This document shows, one piece after another, positions 1 to 8,362 of a DNA stretch of 53,500 bases. The DNA lies in assembly GCA_003167555.1 (NCBI GenBank), contig PMSN01000012.1, forward strand, positions 143,989 through 197,488. Direction: 5' to 3'. The translations under genes were made by a program, and so were the position numbers. The notes beneath the pieces are model-generated. The model was not told the origin of the DNA. It ran no database searches and saw only the letters and a list, made by a program, of their open reading frames with translations. This DNA comes from Spartobacteria bacterium. Its GTDB lineage: Bacteria; Verrucomicrobiota; Verrucomicrobiia; Chthoniobacterales; UBA10450. Position 1 is the stretch's first letter, and each line of letters begins with the position of its first letter.

Positions 1-33
1 TAATTCGCTCAGTCGTTAATTCGCTAATTGTCT

Positions 34-1719
34 TCACGTATATTTCAGCACTTCTTCGATCGTAGTGTCGCCGGCGAAGATGCTGCGCAACCCGTCCTGC
101 CGCAGCGTCACCATGCCCAGCTCGATCGCCTTGGCTTTCAGCGTCACGCTCGGCGCGCGTTCGTTGATCAATTCGCGGAGCGGATCGGTGATCTTCATCA
201 ACTCGTAGATGCCTTTGCGTCCTTTGTAGCCGGTCTGGTTGCACGCATCGCAGCCTTTGCCGTAGTAGAAACTCTTTTCGCCGATGTCGCGCCGCGCGAG
301 ACCGAGTTGCGCTAGCATCGTTTCGCCGGGCTGATACGCGATCCGGCATTGCGGACAAATGCTGCGGAGCAATCGCTGGCCGAGGACCGCTTCGAGCGTG
401 GAAGAGATGAGGAACGGCTCGACGCCCATGTCGATCAAACGCGTGACTGCGCCCGGTGCGTCGTTCGTGTGCAACGTCGTGAAAACGAGATGCCCGGTGA
501 GCGACGCCTGGATCGAGATCTGGGCCGTCTCGAGATCGCGCGTCTCGCCCACCATGATGCGATCCGGGTCCTGGCGCAGGAATGCGCGGAGCGCACGCGC
601 GAAGGTGAGGCCGATCGCTTCGTTCACCGGCACCTGGACGATGCCTTCGAGATCGTATTCGACCGGTTCTTCCGCCGTGAGCAGCTTTGAATCGATCGTG
701 TTGATCTTTCGCAAACAGGAATAGAGCGTCGTCGTTTTTCCCGAGCCGGTCGGCCCGGTGACGATGAAGATGCCGTTCGGGCGATTAATGATTTCGATGA
801 TGTAAGCGTGGATGTAATCGGGGAGTCCGAGCGCTTCGAGATCGAGATTGACCGTCGAGCGGTCGAGGACGCGCAAGACCACGCTCTCGCCGAATTGCGT
901 CGGCAACGTCGAAACGCGCAGGTCGACGCTGCGGCCGGCGATATTTTTCTGGATGCGTCCGTCCTGCGGGAGGCGGCGCTCGGCGATGTTCATGTTCGCC
1001 ATGACCTTGACGCGCGAGATGACCGGCAGCGCGAGATGCCGCGGCGGCGGCGCCATTTCGTAAAGCGCGCCGTCCACGCGGTAACGAATTTTGAATTCGT
1101 TTTCGAACGGCTCGAAATGAATGTCGCTCGCGCGATCCTGGATCGCCTGGAACAAAATTAGATCAACGAAGCGTATGATCGGCGTCGCGTTCGCTTCGGC
1201 TTCGACCGCGGATGTGTCGTCCGTGCCGCGCAAGGCCAACAGCTCGCCTGCTTCGCCAAGCTGCTTGAGGATGTCCTCCATGCTCGAGCTGTCGCTCCCG
1301 TAGTAACGCTCGATCCGGCCCTCGATCTGATCCGTTGGCGCGACGACGACATGGACGTCTTTCCCCAGCGCAAAACGCAAATCTTCCGCCGCGCGCAGAT
1401 CGAGCGGATCGACCAGCGCGACCGTGAGAGTGTTGTCGCTCGCGGCGATGGGAAGCGCGCGATGCAATCGTGCGAGGCCGCCCGGAATCAGCCGCAGAAT
1501 TTCCGGCGCGATGTCGCTATCGGAAACATCGACGAAATCGGTCCCGAGCGCGTCGGCGATGACTTGATAAAAGCCGCGCTCATCCACGAACCCGCTATCG
1601 ACGAGAGCCTGCTCGATGTTTTTCCCGTTCAGGTTCGCTTCCTGCAAAACATCGTCGGCTTGCGACGGCTGCAAGACCCGCTGCTCGACAAAAAGATCGA
1701 CGACCTGTTGCGCGTTCAT
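34..1719 (-). CDS. GspE/PilB-type secretion or pilus assembly ATPase (downstream copy)
   Basis: A cytoplasmic hexameric ATPase of the type II secretion / type IV pilus family, which powers pilin assembly. An N-terminal GspE_N (MshEN)-like region comes first. The catalytic core follows, with Walker A 'GPTGSGKTTTLYS', a Walker-B-like 'RIMVGETRDLETAQ', and a C-terminal tetracysteine zinc site (CPQC ... CDAC). The open frame extends 34 codons further upstream to 1821, but that extension is encoded by an inverted-repeat element and gives Arg/Ala/Cys-rich sequence. I therefore place the start at the ATG at 1719 (protein begins MNAQQVVDLF), giving 561 aa, normal for the family. It lies downstream of a second paralogue in the same direction, so the two are probably co-transcribed. 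Whether it serves pili or type II secretion cannot be told without the genes outside the window. Confidence 0.9.
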   Translation of the reverse strand: MNAQQVVDLFVEQRVLQPSQADDVLQEANLNGKNIEQALVDSGFVDERGFYQVIADALGTDFVDVSDSDIAPEILRLIPGGLARLHRALPIAASDNTLTVALVDPLDLRAAEDLRFALGKDVHVVVAPTDQIEGRIERYYGSDSSSMEDILKQLGEAGELLALRGTDDTSAVEAEANATPIIRFVDLILFQAIQDRASDIHFEPFENEFKIRYRVDGALYEMAPPPRHLALPVISRVKVMANMNIAERRLPQDGRIQKNIAGRSVDLRVSTLPTQFGESVVLRVLDRSTVNLDLEALGLPDYIHAYIIEIINRPNGIFIVTGPTGSGKTTTLYSCLRKINTIDSKLLTAEEPVEYDLEGIVQVPVNEAIGLTFARALRAFLRQDPDRIMVGETRDLETAQISIQASLTGHLVFTTLHTNDAPGAVTRLIDMGVEPFLISSTLEAVLGQRLLRSICPQCRIAYQPGETMLAQLGLARRDIGEKSFYYGKGCDACNQTGYKGRKGIYELMKITDPLRELINERAPSVTLKAKAIELGMVTLRQDGLRSIFAGDTTIEEVLKYT

Positions 1720-1728
1720 GGTTTTGTT

Positions 1729-1873
1729 CTGGGGAGCGCAGGCTGCCAGCCTGCACGTCTCGGCAGCTTGCCGAGACGCATCGCGCAAGGCGCGACGCGG
1801 AATCTGTTTGGTCGTCGCCAAATGTAGCCGGCAGGCTGCCGGCTACTGCAGGCTGGCAGCCTGCGCTCCCCAG
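1729..1873. repeat. 145-bp inverted-repeat element, family A copy 1
   Basis: The element is bounded by a perfect 26-bp terminal inverted repeat (1729-1754 and 1848-1873; it begins CTGGGGAGCGCAGGCTGC). It contains two further palindromes, one around GTCTCGGCAGCTTGCCGAGA and one around GTAGCCGGCAGGCTGCCGGC. A second copy with the same termini lies at 16929-17074. It has no coding capacity and ends 9 bp from the gspE start codon at 1719. It resembles REP/BIME or MITE-type sequence, and transcribed copies would fold into strong branched hairpins between the two ATPase genes. Confidence 0.9.
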
Positions 1874-1893
1874 AACTGAATCCCGCGCTCATA

Positions 1894-3597
1894 TTAGTTC
1901 ACGTCTCCCAGCGTGATCGAAATCACTTCCTCGGCCGACGTCATTCCGGCGAGGACCTTGCGCACGCCGTCCTCGCGCAAGGTGCGCATGCCGAGCTCGC
2001 GTGCGCGCTGGCGCAGGAGCAGGGTCGAGCGCCGGTTGTTGATCATGTGCCGCACGTCGTCGTCGATGATAAAGATCTCGAAAATCCCCATCCGCCCTCT
2101 GTAACCGGTGTGCCGGCACTCGTCGCAGCCGGTCGGTTTCATCACCTGGGCTTCGCTTAGTTGCGACGGTTCCAGGTTGAGCGCGCGCAGCTCCATCTCG
2201 CTCAATTCTCCGGGCTGCCGGCACTCCGCGCACAGCCGCCTAACGAGTCGTTGCGCCATGATCGCGCGCACCGAGGACGCCACGAGGAACGGTTGCACCC
2301 CGATGTCGACGAGACGCGCGACGGCCGAGGGCGCATCGTTGGTGTGGAGCGTGCTGAAGACGAGGTGCCCGGTCAGGCTGGCATTCGTCGCGATCGTCGC
2401 CGTCTCGAGATCGCGAATTTCACCGATCATGATGACGTTCGGCGCCTGCCGCAGGATGGAACGCAACGCGACCGGAAACGTCATGCCGACATCGTTGTTC
2501 ACCTGCACCTGATTGATGCCGGTCATCTGGTATTCGATCGGCTCTTCGACCGTGATGATTTTGCGATCGGGTTTGTTGATGAAATTCAAACACGAATAGA
2601 GCGTGCTCGTTTTGCCGGAACCGGTCGGGCCGGTCACGAGCAGGATGCCGTCCGGCAGCCGGAGCAGGCGCTCGAATGTCTCCTGGTCGTCGCTGAAAAA
2701 TCCCAGCTCGGGAAGGCCGAGCATCAGGCTCGACTTATCGAGGACGCGCATGACGACGCTTTCGCCATGGTTGGTGGGGATGGTGGAAACGCGGAGATCG
2801 ATCGGCTTGCGCGCGATCCGCACCTGGATGCGCCCGTCCTGCGGCAAACGCTTTTCCGCGATGCTCATCGAGCCGGTCATGATTTTCAGCCGGCTCACGA
2901 TCGCGGATTGCAATCGCTTCGGCGGCGCCTGCATTTCCTGGAGGACGCCGTCGATGCGAAACCGGACGCGGAATTTTTTATCGAGCGGCTCGAGATGCAC
3001 GTCGCTCGCGCCGAGCTTGTGCGCTTCGATGAGAAGCATCGAGACCATGCGAATGATCGGCGCGTCGGCTTCGTCGGTGCCGCTAATGTCTCCACCTTCG
3101 AGGATTTCGAGACCGAGATCGACGTCATGGCCGATCTGTTGCACCAACACGTCCGACGCTTCGTCGGCGGTGCCGTAATATTTGATCAAGGCCTGCCGGA
3201 TTTTTTGCGGGCTCGCGCAGACCAGCTCGATCTCGCGTTGCAGGAGGAAGTTCAAACTGTCGATCGTATCGATGTCGAGCGGATCGCTCACCGCCACGAT
3301 CAATCCGCTTTCGCCGAAGCCGACCGGAATGACTTTGAACCGGCGCGCGTCCCCGGCGGAAATCTGTTTGATCACCTCGGGCGGAATCACCTTGGCCGCC
3401 AGATCGATCCAATCCATATGGGCCTGGGCCGCGAGACTGCGCGACACGTCCGCCTCCGAGACGACGCCTTCCTCCACGAGCAAGTCGACGATGTTCGTCG
3501 TCCCGTTCAATTTCGATCTGGCCTGCTCGATTTGCGAGTGGGTCACCAGCCCCGCGTCTTCGAGAAGCTTGAGTACGTAATCTTCTTTTGGTTGCAC
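1894..3597 (-). CDS. GspE/PilB-type secretion or pilus assembly ATPase (upstream copy)
   Basis: A 567-aa paralogue of the ATPase downstream of it. The N-terminal MshEN/GspE_N-like region covers about residues 1-150. The catalytic part carries Walker A 'GPTGSGKTSTLYS' and Walker B 'NVIMIGEIRDLETA', and the C-terminal zinc-binding pair is CAEC ... CDEC. The start is a GTG at 3597: an in-frame TAA lies two codons upstream and there is no other Met until about residue 62. This is the first gene of the minus-strand pair. Two complete PilB-type motors side by side is unusual. One may serve pili and the other type II secretion, but the sequence alone does not say which. Confidence 0.9.
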   Translation of the reverse strand: MQPKEDYVLKLLEDAGLVTHSQIEQARSKLNGTTNIVDLLVEEGVVSEADVSRSLAAQAHMDWIDLAAKVIPPEVIKQISAGDARRFKVIPVGFGESGLIVAVSDPLDIDTIDSLNFLLQREIELVCASPQKIRQALIKYYGTADEASDVLVQQIGHDVDLGLEILEGGDISGTDEADAPIIRMVSMLLIEAHKLGASDVHLEPLDKKFRVRFRIDGVLQEMQAPPKRLQSAIVSRLKIMTGSMSIAEKRLPQDGRIQVRIARKPIDLRVSTIPTNHGESVVMRVLDKSSLMLGLPELGFFSDDQETFERLLRLPDGILLVTGPTGSGKTSTLYSCLNFINKPDRKIITVEEPIEYQMTGINQVQVNNDVGMTFPVALRSILRQAPNVIMIGEIRDLETATIATNASLTGHLVFSTLHTNDAPSAVARLVDIGVQPFLVASSVRAIMAQRLVRRLCAECRQPGELSEMELRALNLEPSQLSEAQVMKPTGCDECRHTGYRGRMGIFEIFIIDDDVRHMINNRRSTLLLRQRARELGMRTLREDGVRKVLAGMTSAEEVISITLGDVN

Positions 3598-3702
3598 AAA
3601 TTAATCGGGTGTTTTCGAAACGCAGGCGGCCAGAATTTTCAGCTTAGAGAAGGGCCCGGCAATATCCAAGCGCGGAGCGGAGGCGGGCGAGGGCGGCCGC
3701 GA

Positions 3703-3746
3703 AATTCACGCAACTGTCACTTGGCCGCCATACGTCCGTAACAATC
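3703..3746 (+). promoter_or_regulatory. Candidate Pho box array upstream of porin-pstS
   Basis: Four contiguous 11-bp units can be laid out: AATTCACGCAA, CTGTCACTTGG, CCGCCATACGT and CCGTAACAATC. The second to fourth fit the PhoB direct-repeat pattern (C-GTCAC/AT plus four bases). The string TGTCACTTGGCCGCC nearly recurs upstream of the second pstS gene. PhoB and PhoR are encoded 15 kb away in this window. This is a pattern match by eye, not a demonstrated site. Confidence 0.6.
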
Positions 3747-3833
3747 GCTCTCTAGCTTCGGGCGCGTGCAGACAAATGCCGCCGAGCGCGACGCTCTCCG
3801 GCCTTAACCCAACCGCAGGAACAAGGAGAATAA

Positions 3834-5309
3834 ATGTTATTTAAAAAGTTTGTGTTAATCGCAGTCGCAACCGGTTTGATGATCGGCGTCACGGCCCGCG
3901 CGCAGGACGCGGGCGCGCTGCTCGATCTGCTCGTCAAGAAACGCCTCATCACTGACCAGGAAGCTGAAGAAGTCCGCAGTGAGCTGACAAAAGATGCGGC
4001 CGCCACTTCAGCCGGGAAACTCAAACTCTCCGCGCCCATCACCGAGGTGGAACTCTACGGTGACATGCGGGTCCGCTACGAGACTCGCGAAGGGGCCACC
4101 GCCAGCACCGTCCCCGGCACTCCTGGGCCTAACGACACGTTGAAGAGAAGCCGGGAACGCTATCGTTTCCGACTGGGCTTGCGTGGAACGCTGGCGGACG
4201 ACTGGTTCTTTGGCCTGCGCCTCGAGACAAGCACCAACCCACGATCCACCAATGTCACCTTTGGCGACGACGCCGGTCCATTCGGCAAAGCCAGCGACGC
4301 CATCGGAATCGGTCAGGCTTACCTGGGTTACAGCGGCTTCCGCGACATTCGATTGACGGCCGGCAAAATGCCCAATCCGCTCGTGACGACCCTGATGGTA
4401 TGGGACGGCGACATCAACCCGGAGGGCTTGGCCGAGCAATGGAAACATTCCTATAATTTCAGTTTCGGCGGAGGCACCACGCCCGCGGCAGAGTCGTCCA
4501 GCAAGGACGGAAAAAACGTTGCCGCGGTCGAGTCGGAGCCGTTCAAGGTGAAGCTCGATCTCTTCATGAACCTGGCGCAATTCGTCTATGACGACTCGAA
4601 CCCGGAGAACCCGCTGGGAGTGCGCGCGGTTTCTGGCGGCAGGCTCGTTCCGAACAGCGACGCCTGGCTGCTGGCCTGGCAGATGGGAGCCAGGCTCAAC
4701 CTGCCGAAGAACGTCTACTTCCAGGTAGCTCCCGTCCTTTACAACTACACGGGTGCTGGAGACACGTTTAATAACTTTTTCGTTGGCGGCCAGCAAGGTA
4801 TCACCAACACGGCTTCGATGGCGCTGAACCAGGTCGGCATTAACAGTCTCCTCGTCCTCGAAGTGCCGGCGGAGTTTGGTTTCAAGATCGGGGAGCTGCC
4901 CGTCCGAATCTTTGGCGATTTCGCGGTCAACTTCGATGGCGGCGACCGTGCCATTGCGGCCGGCCATCCCGAGGCGCAGGACCAACGCTACGCTTATCAG
5001 ATTGGTGCGGGCATCGGACAGTTAAAGGTCAAGCACGACTGGCAGCTTCAGGCTTTCTGGCAGCATACCGAGCAATATGCGCTCGACCCGAACCTGGTTG
5101 ACTCCGACTTCTTCGATAGCCGAGTCAACGTTCAAGGTGTCGTCGTTCAGGGCGGCTACGCGCTCAGCGACGCGATCATTTTCAATCTCAGCTACGGCTA
5201 CGGCCGCCGCGCGGATAGATCGCTCGGCACCGGAGGCGTGGGCGATATCGGAATCAACCCGCTCGACAAATATCAGATATTTCAGGCCGACCTGAATGTA
5301 AAATTCTAA
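3834..5309 (+). CDS. Putative outer-membrane porin (phosphate-linked)
   Basis: A 491-aa secreted protein with an N-terminal signal peptide (cleavage probably after ARA at about residue 23). A short helical segment follows (residues 25-55, 'LLVKKRLITDQEAEEV'), and then a long beta-rich domain ending in '...QADLNVKF', the terminal-Phe signature of outer-membrane barrels. The architecture matches the putative-porin families common in Verrucomicrobia. A good Shine-Dalgarno (AAGGAG, 3823-3828) precedes the ATG. It is 33 bp upstream of pstS and downstream of a Pho box array, so by analogy with OprP/OprO it may pass phosphate into the periplasm. That selectivity is inferred from context only. Confidence 0.8.
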   Translation: MLFKKFVLIAVATGLMIGVTARAQDAGALLDLLVKKRLITDQEAEEVRSELTKDAAATSAGKLKLSAPITEVELYGDMRVRYETREGATASTVPGTPGPNDTLKRSRERYRFRLGLRGTLADDWFFGLRLETSTNPRSTNVTFGDDAGPFGKASDAIGIGQAYLGYSGFRDIRLTAGKMPNPLVTTLMVWDGDINPEGLAEQWKHSYNFSFGGGTTPAAESSSKDGKNVAAVESEPFKVKLDLFMNLAQFVYDDSNPENPLGVRAVSGGRLVPNSDAWLLAWQMGARLNLPKNVYFQVAPVLYNYTGAGDTFNNFFVGGQQGITNTASMALNQVGINSLLVLEVPAEFGFKIGELPVRIFGDFAVNFDGGDRAIAAGHPEAQDQRYAYQIGAGIGQLKVKHDWQLQAFWQHTEQYALDPNLVDSDFFDSRVNVQGVVVQGGYALSDAIIFNLSYGYGRRADRSLGTGGVGDIGINPLDKYQIFQADLNVKF

Positions 5310-5342
5310 CTCGTTAAGCAATCACGACGGAAACCAACACCT

Positions 5343-6155
5343 ATGAAAATCACTCATCTCGCATTGGCACTCGGGCTCGCCTTTGCCGCCACGGAAGCGC
5401 GCGCGGAGAAGCTGGTCATCAAGGGCTCCGACACGCTCGGCGCCAAACTCGTGCCGCAACTGGCGGAGCAATTCAAAGCGCAGCATCCCGGCACCACCTT
5501 CGACATCGCCGCCGAAGGTTCCACCACCGGCATCGCTGCGATCATCGACGGCACCGCGCAGATCGGCATGTCGAGCCGCCGCGCCAAATCATCGGAAGTC
5601 GGCGCGGCTTCCGCCAAAGGGGTTCACATGAAACCGACTATCGTCGCGTACGACGGCATCGCGGTCATTGTGAACTCAGCGAACCCGATCAAAAGCCTGA
5701 CGAAGAAACAGGTGGAACAGATCTTCGCCGGCGACATTACCGATTGGAGTGCAGTGGGCGGTTCCGGCGGAAAAATTTCCGTTTACACTCGCAACACTTC
5801 ATCCGGCACCTACTCGGATTTCAAGGAACTCGCGATGAAGAAGCGCGATTACGCGAGTGGCTCGCAAAAGATGGCGGGTAACGAGCAGATCGCGGCGGAA
5901 GTCGGCAAGAATTCAAACGGCGTCGGCTACGTCGGTCTTGCTTACACGAAAGCCGGCGGCATCAGAGTCGTGTCGATCGATGGCGTCCTGCCTTCTGTGC
6001 AGACCGTGCACGCGAAGACCTATCCCTACGCGCGCCCGACTTTCTATTACACGAACGGCGACCCGACGGGCCTGGCCAAACAATTCCTCGATTTCACGAT
6101 CAGCGCCGCGGGCCAGAAGATCGCCGCGCAGGTCGGTTTCGTTCCAATTCCATAA
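5343..6155 (+). CDS. pstS: Phosphate ABC transporter substrate-binding protein PstS (copy 1)
   Basis: A 270-aa periplasmic phosphate-binding protein: signal peptide (about residues 1-21, ending ARA), then a PBP-like domain starting '[19 protein letters not shown]'. The phosphate-contacting loops are visible: GSDT near the N-terminus, 'AEGSTTGIAA', and '[12 protein letters not shown]' in the second lobe. It captures phosphate for the PstCAB permease encoded at 13.4-16.8 kb. It is co-oriented with the porin 33 bp upstream and followed by a strong terminator, making a two-gene operon. It is clearly a close duplicate of the PstS at 10188-11000, differing mainly in scattered surface positions. Confidence 0.93.
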   Translation: MKITHLALALGLAFAATEARAEKLVIKGSDTLGAKLVPQLAEQFKAQHPGTTFDIAAEGSTTGIAAIIDGTAQIGMSSRRAKSSEVGAASAKGVHMKPTIVAYDGIAVIVNSANPIKSLTKKQVEQIFAGDITDWSAVGGSGGKISVYTRNTSSGTYSDFKELAMKKRDYASGSQKMAGNEQIAAEVGKNSNGVGYVGLAYTKAGGIRVVSIDGVLPSVQTVHAKTYPYARPTFYYTNGDPTGLAKQFLDFTISAAGQKIAAQVGFVPIP

Positions 6156-6183
6156 CGCAGCAGGACAACGCAGTTAGGTAAAT

Positions 6184-6218
6184 AGAAAGCCCGCCGGCTT
6201 CTCCCCGGCGGGCTTTCT
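6184..6218 (+). terminator. Rho-independent terminator after pstS
   Basis: A perfect 14-bp GC-rich stem (AGAAAGCCCGCCGG / CCGGCGGGCTTTCT) with a 7-base loop, followed by TGTCTTT. It lies 28 bp after the pstS stop codon and closes the porin-pstS unit. Confidence 0.9.
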
Positions 6219-6294
6219 TGTCTTTGAAGAGGAAGTTTGCTTCTCCTAGTGAAGAATCTTTCGATCCGCTCCAACATCATGCCTGCCTTTCCCA

Positions 6295-7074
6295 ATGAAT
6301 TCTGAATCGCCTCGGTCACACGATACGCTGACGCTGATTGCGATCGGTGTGGTGAGTTACATCTTCGCTGATCTCTGCCACGAAGCTCTTGGGCATGCTC
6401 TTGTTTGCCTCATCACGGGAGGAAAGGTTCTGGTGCTAACGTCGGTGTTCTTTCGCAGCGATCCGGGCTCGCGCCTGGTCGACGCTGCCGGACCGTGCGC
6501 GAATCTCCTCGCCGGCGCCGTTCTCTTAATGGCGCTGGCACGCGCAAGAAAGGTTTCGCTGCCAACACGTTTGTTCCTGGTCTTCGCGATGGCCTTCAAT
6601 TTTTTCTGGGGCGCGGGTTATTTCCTTTACTCCGGCGTTGCGGATGAGGGTGATTGGGCCCTGGTGATCCGCGGGTTGCCCGCGCCAATGTTCTGGCGAG
6701 CGGCGCTCGTCGTTCTTGGGCTCGTCGGCTATTCTCTTGCCACACGTCTGGTCGCTCGAGCCGTTGGCGGATTCGCGGGCGGCTCTGATATCAGACGCTT
6801 GGTTCTCATCCCGTACGTGGCGGCCGGCGTCGCGGCTTGTCTGGCTGCGCTGTTTGATCGCGGTGATCCGAGCGGAGCGCTCGCTGGCGCGGCGCGAGAA
6901 ACGTTTTTGGCCAACGTAGTGATGCTCGCGCTCCCCGGATCGGTTGCGCGACGCGCCGGGGTTGGTGCACCAGATGGCATTTATGTCGCGCGCAGTCTCG
7001 GCTGGATTATGGGAAGCGCGATCGTATTCCTCGTCTTCGCGGCCGTCATGGGACGCGGCTTCCGCCCAAGCTGA
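6295..7074 (+). CDS. Polytopic membrane protein with HEXXH motif (M50-like)
   Basis: A 259-aa hydrophobic protein with about six predicted membrane segments. Residues 23-35 read 'DLCHEALGHALVC', an HEALGH form of the HEXXH zinc-protease motif inside the first membrane helix. This is the layout of M50 (site-2-protease-like) peptidases. A distal NPDG- or DG-type third zinc ligand is not obvious, so activity is uncertain. No Shine-Dalgarno is obvious before the ATG. It follows the pstS terminator and precedes a Pho box, so it is probably its own transcription unit. It could be a degenerate M50 family member without protease function. Confidence 0.6.
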   Translation: MNSESPRSHDTLTLIAIGVVSYIFADLCHEALGHALVCLITGGKVLVLTSVFFRSDPGSRLVDAAGPCANLLAGAVLLMALARARKVSLPTRLFLVFAMAFNFFWGAGYFLYSGVADEGDWALVIRGLPAPMFWRAALVVLGLVGYSLATRLVARAVGGFAGGSDIRRLVLIPYVAAGVAACLAALFDRGDPSGALAGAARETFLANVVMLALPGSVARRAGVGAPDGIYVARSLGWIMGSAIVFLVFAAVMGRGFRPS

Positions 7075-7108
7075 TTGCTGCGTCAGCGTGCGCCCGATCG
7101 CATCGGTT

Positions 7109-7130
7109 CTGCCACACAAATGTAACAAAA
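7109..7130 (+). promoter_or_regulatory. Candidate Pho box upstream of metallophosphoesterase operon
   Basis: Two adjacent 11-bp units, CTGCCACACAA and ATGTAACAAAA, fit the PhoB direct-repeat pattern and closely resemble the pair upstream of pstC (GCGTCACACAA ACGTAACACTA). They lie 46 bp before the ATG at 7176. No canonical -10 is obvious at the expected spacing. Confidence 0.6.
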
Positions 7131-7175
7131 CTCGCTTTGTCGAGACGAGGTCGTGCCTGCTATTTTTGCAGCGAA

Positions 7176-8021
7176 ATGCAGACGCTCGATCCACCGGCCC
7201 GCATCAGAAACGTTCGCGTGGTCCGGGCGCCGACGCCGCGGCGGTTTCGCACGGCGTGGGTTTCGGACGTGCATCTTGGCACGCGCAGCAGCAATGCCGG
7301 CGCGTTCCTCGAATTCCTCCGCGATCATGAGTTCGAGACGCTCTACATCGTGGGCGATCTCATCGATGTCTGGCAGATGCGGCGCGGAATTTATTGGCCG
7401 CAACAGCACAACGACGTCATCCAAAAACTTCTCCGCAAAGCGCGCAAAGGCACGCGCATCGTTTACATCCCGGGCAATCACGATGAATTCGTCGGCGGCT
7501 TTTGCGGCTATTACGGCCACATCGCGATCGAAAAGCACGCGCTTCACATGACGGCGGGGGGCCGCCGCATTCTCGTCATTCACGGACATGAGCTGGATAC
7601 AGTCGTGCAGAATGCGCGCTGGCTCGCGTTCGCCGGCGACGTTGGTTACCAATTTTTGCTCGCGCTCAATCCGTTGATCAATTTCGTGCGCCGCCGTTTC
7701 GGCCTGGGCTATTGGTCGCTCAGCGCTTACGCGAAGAAGCGCGTCAAAGACGCCGTGAATTTCATCGGCGAATTCGAGAAGGCGGTGGTGCGTTACGCGG
7801 AGCGCTACCAAGTGGACGCGGTGCTCTGCGGGCACATTCATAGCGCCGGCATCCGCAAGATCGGATCGGTCGACTATTACAATTGCGGCGACTGGGTCGA
7901 AACTTGTTCCGCCCTTGTCGAAAACCTCGACGGCGAGATCGAGCTGCTGAATTTCAATCCATTCCAATCACCGGCCACGCCGCTCGTGGAAACGCCGGAA
8001 CTGACAGGAGCCGCATTATGA
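7176..8021 (+). CDS. Metallophosphoesterase, UDP-2,3-diacylglucosamine diphosphatase-like
   Basis: A calcineurin-like metallophosphoesterase of about 281 aa with all metal-binding motifs: SDVHLG, GDLIDVW, GNHDE, HGHE and GHIHSAG, ending in a 'YYNCGDWVETC' block. This resembles the LpxH-like UDP-2,3-diacylglucosamine pyrophosphohydrolase family (lipid A synthesis), but many members of unknown substrate share the pattern. The frame opens at 7137. I prefer the ATG at 7176 (protein begins MQTLDPPARI) because the Pho box at 7109-7130 would leave no room for a transcript start before 7137. Its stop overlaps the start of the next gene (ATGA), so it leads a three-gene operon. Control by phosphate suggests phosphate scavenging or membrane lipid remodelling. 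Confidence 0.82.
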   Translation: MQTLDPPARIRNVRVVRAPTPRRFRTAWVSDVHLGTRSSNAGAFLEFLRDHEFETLYIVGDLIDVWQMRRGIYWPQQHNDVIQKLLRKARKGTRIVYIPGNHDEFVGGFCGYYGHIAIEKHALHMTAGGRRILVIHGHELDTVVQNARWLAFAGDVGYQFLLALNPLINFVRRRFGLGYWSLSAYAKKRVKDAVNFIGEFEKAVVRYAERYQVDAVLCGHIHSAGIRKIGSVDYYNCGDWVETCSALVENLDGEIELLNFNPFQSPATPLVETPELTGAAL

Positions 8022-8362
8022 CATCGATCAAATACAAGAGGACCCGCACCAAAGCCGGGAACACATCGCCGGTGAGAGTGCTGGAGACGGAGTTGGAAAA
8101 GCTTCGGCAAGATCTGCGCGCGACTGTGCGGGCCTACGCTGCGCGTTTGGAAATCAATCTGGCCGAAAGCCGCGCCGCGCTCGGCTCACTGAAGCCTGCG
8201 GAAGAATTGTCGCGGGAGCGTCTGAATCAGTTGCGCGATCTGATGATCCATGTGCGAAAACGGAAGCTGAAGCCGGAGAAAGGGCGGCGGAAAGATCTGC
8301 GCAAGATCGATTCGCTCATCGAGGATCTGCAAATGCTGGTTCCGGACAAGGGCCAGGGGTGA
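8018..8362 (+). CDS. Small basic helical protein, unknown function
   Basis: A 114-aa protein, rich in Lys, Arg, Glu and Leu, with no signal peptide or membrane segment. Residues 20-75 are strongly helical with heptad-like Leu/Ala spacing ('LETELEKLRQDLRA'), and the C-terminal part is very basic ('RKRKLKPEKGRRKDLRK'). The start is fixed by an AGGAG Shine-Dalgarno at 8006-8010 and by ATGA overlap with the metallophosphoesterase stop. The frame is open further upstream, but that part is shadow coding. No family is recognised. The tight coupling to a phosphoesterase and an L,D-transpeptidase gene suggests it is co-produced with them. Confidence 0.7.
   Translation: MTSIKYKRTRTKAGNTSPVRVLETELEKLRQDLRATVRAYAARLEINLAESRAALGSLKPAEELSRERLNQLRDLMIHVRKRKLKPEKGRRKDLRKIDSLIEDLQMLVPDKGQG

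Noticed and set aside
1720-1821. N-terminal extension of the downstream gspE frame
   Set aside because: It is encoded by the inverted-repeat element, not by gspE-like sequence.
2161-3741. A 526-codon plus-strand open frame opposite the upstream gspE gene
   Set aside because: It is the antisense shadow of a clear GspE/PilB coding region; its translation is Arg/Asp/His-rich without domain features.
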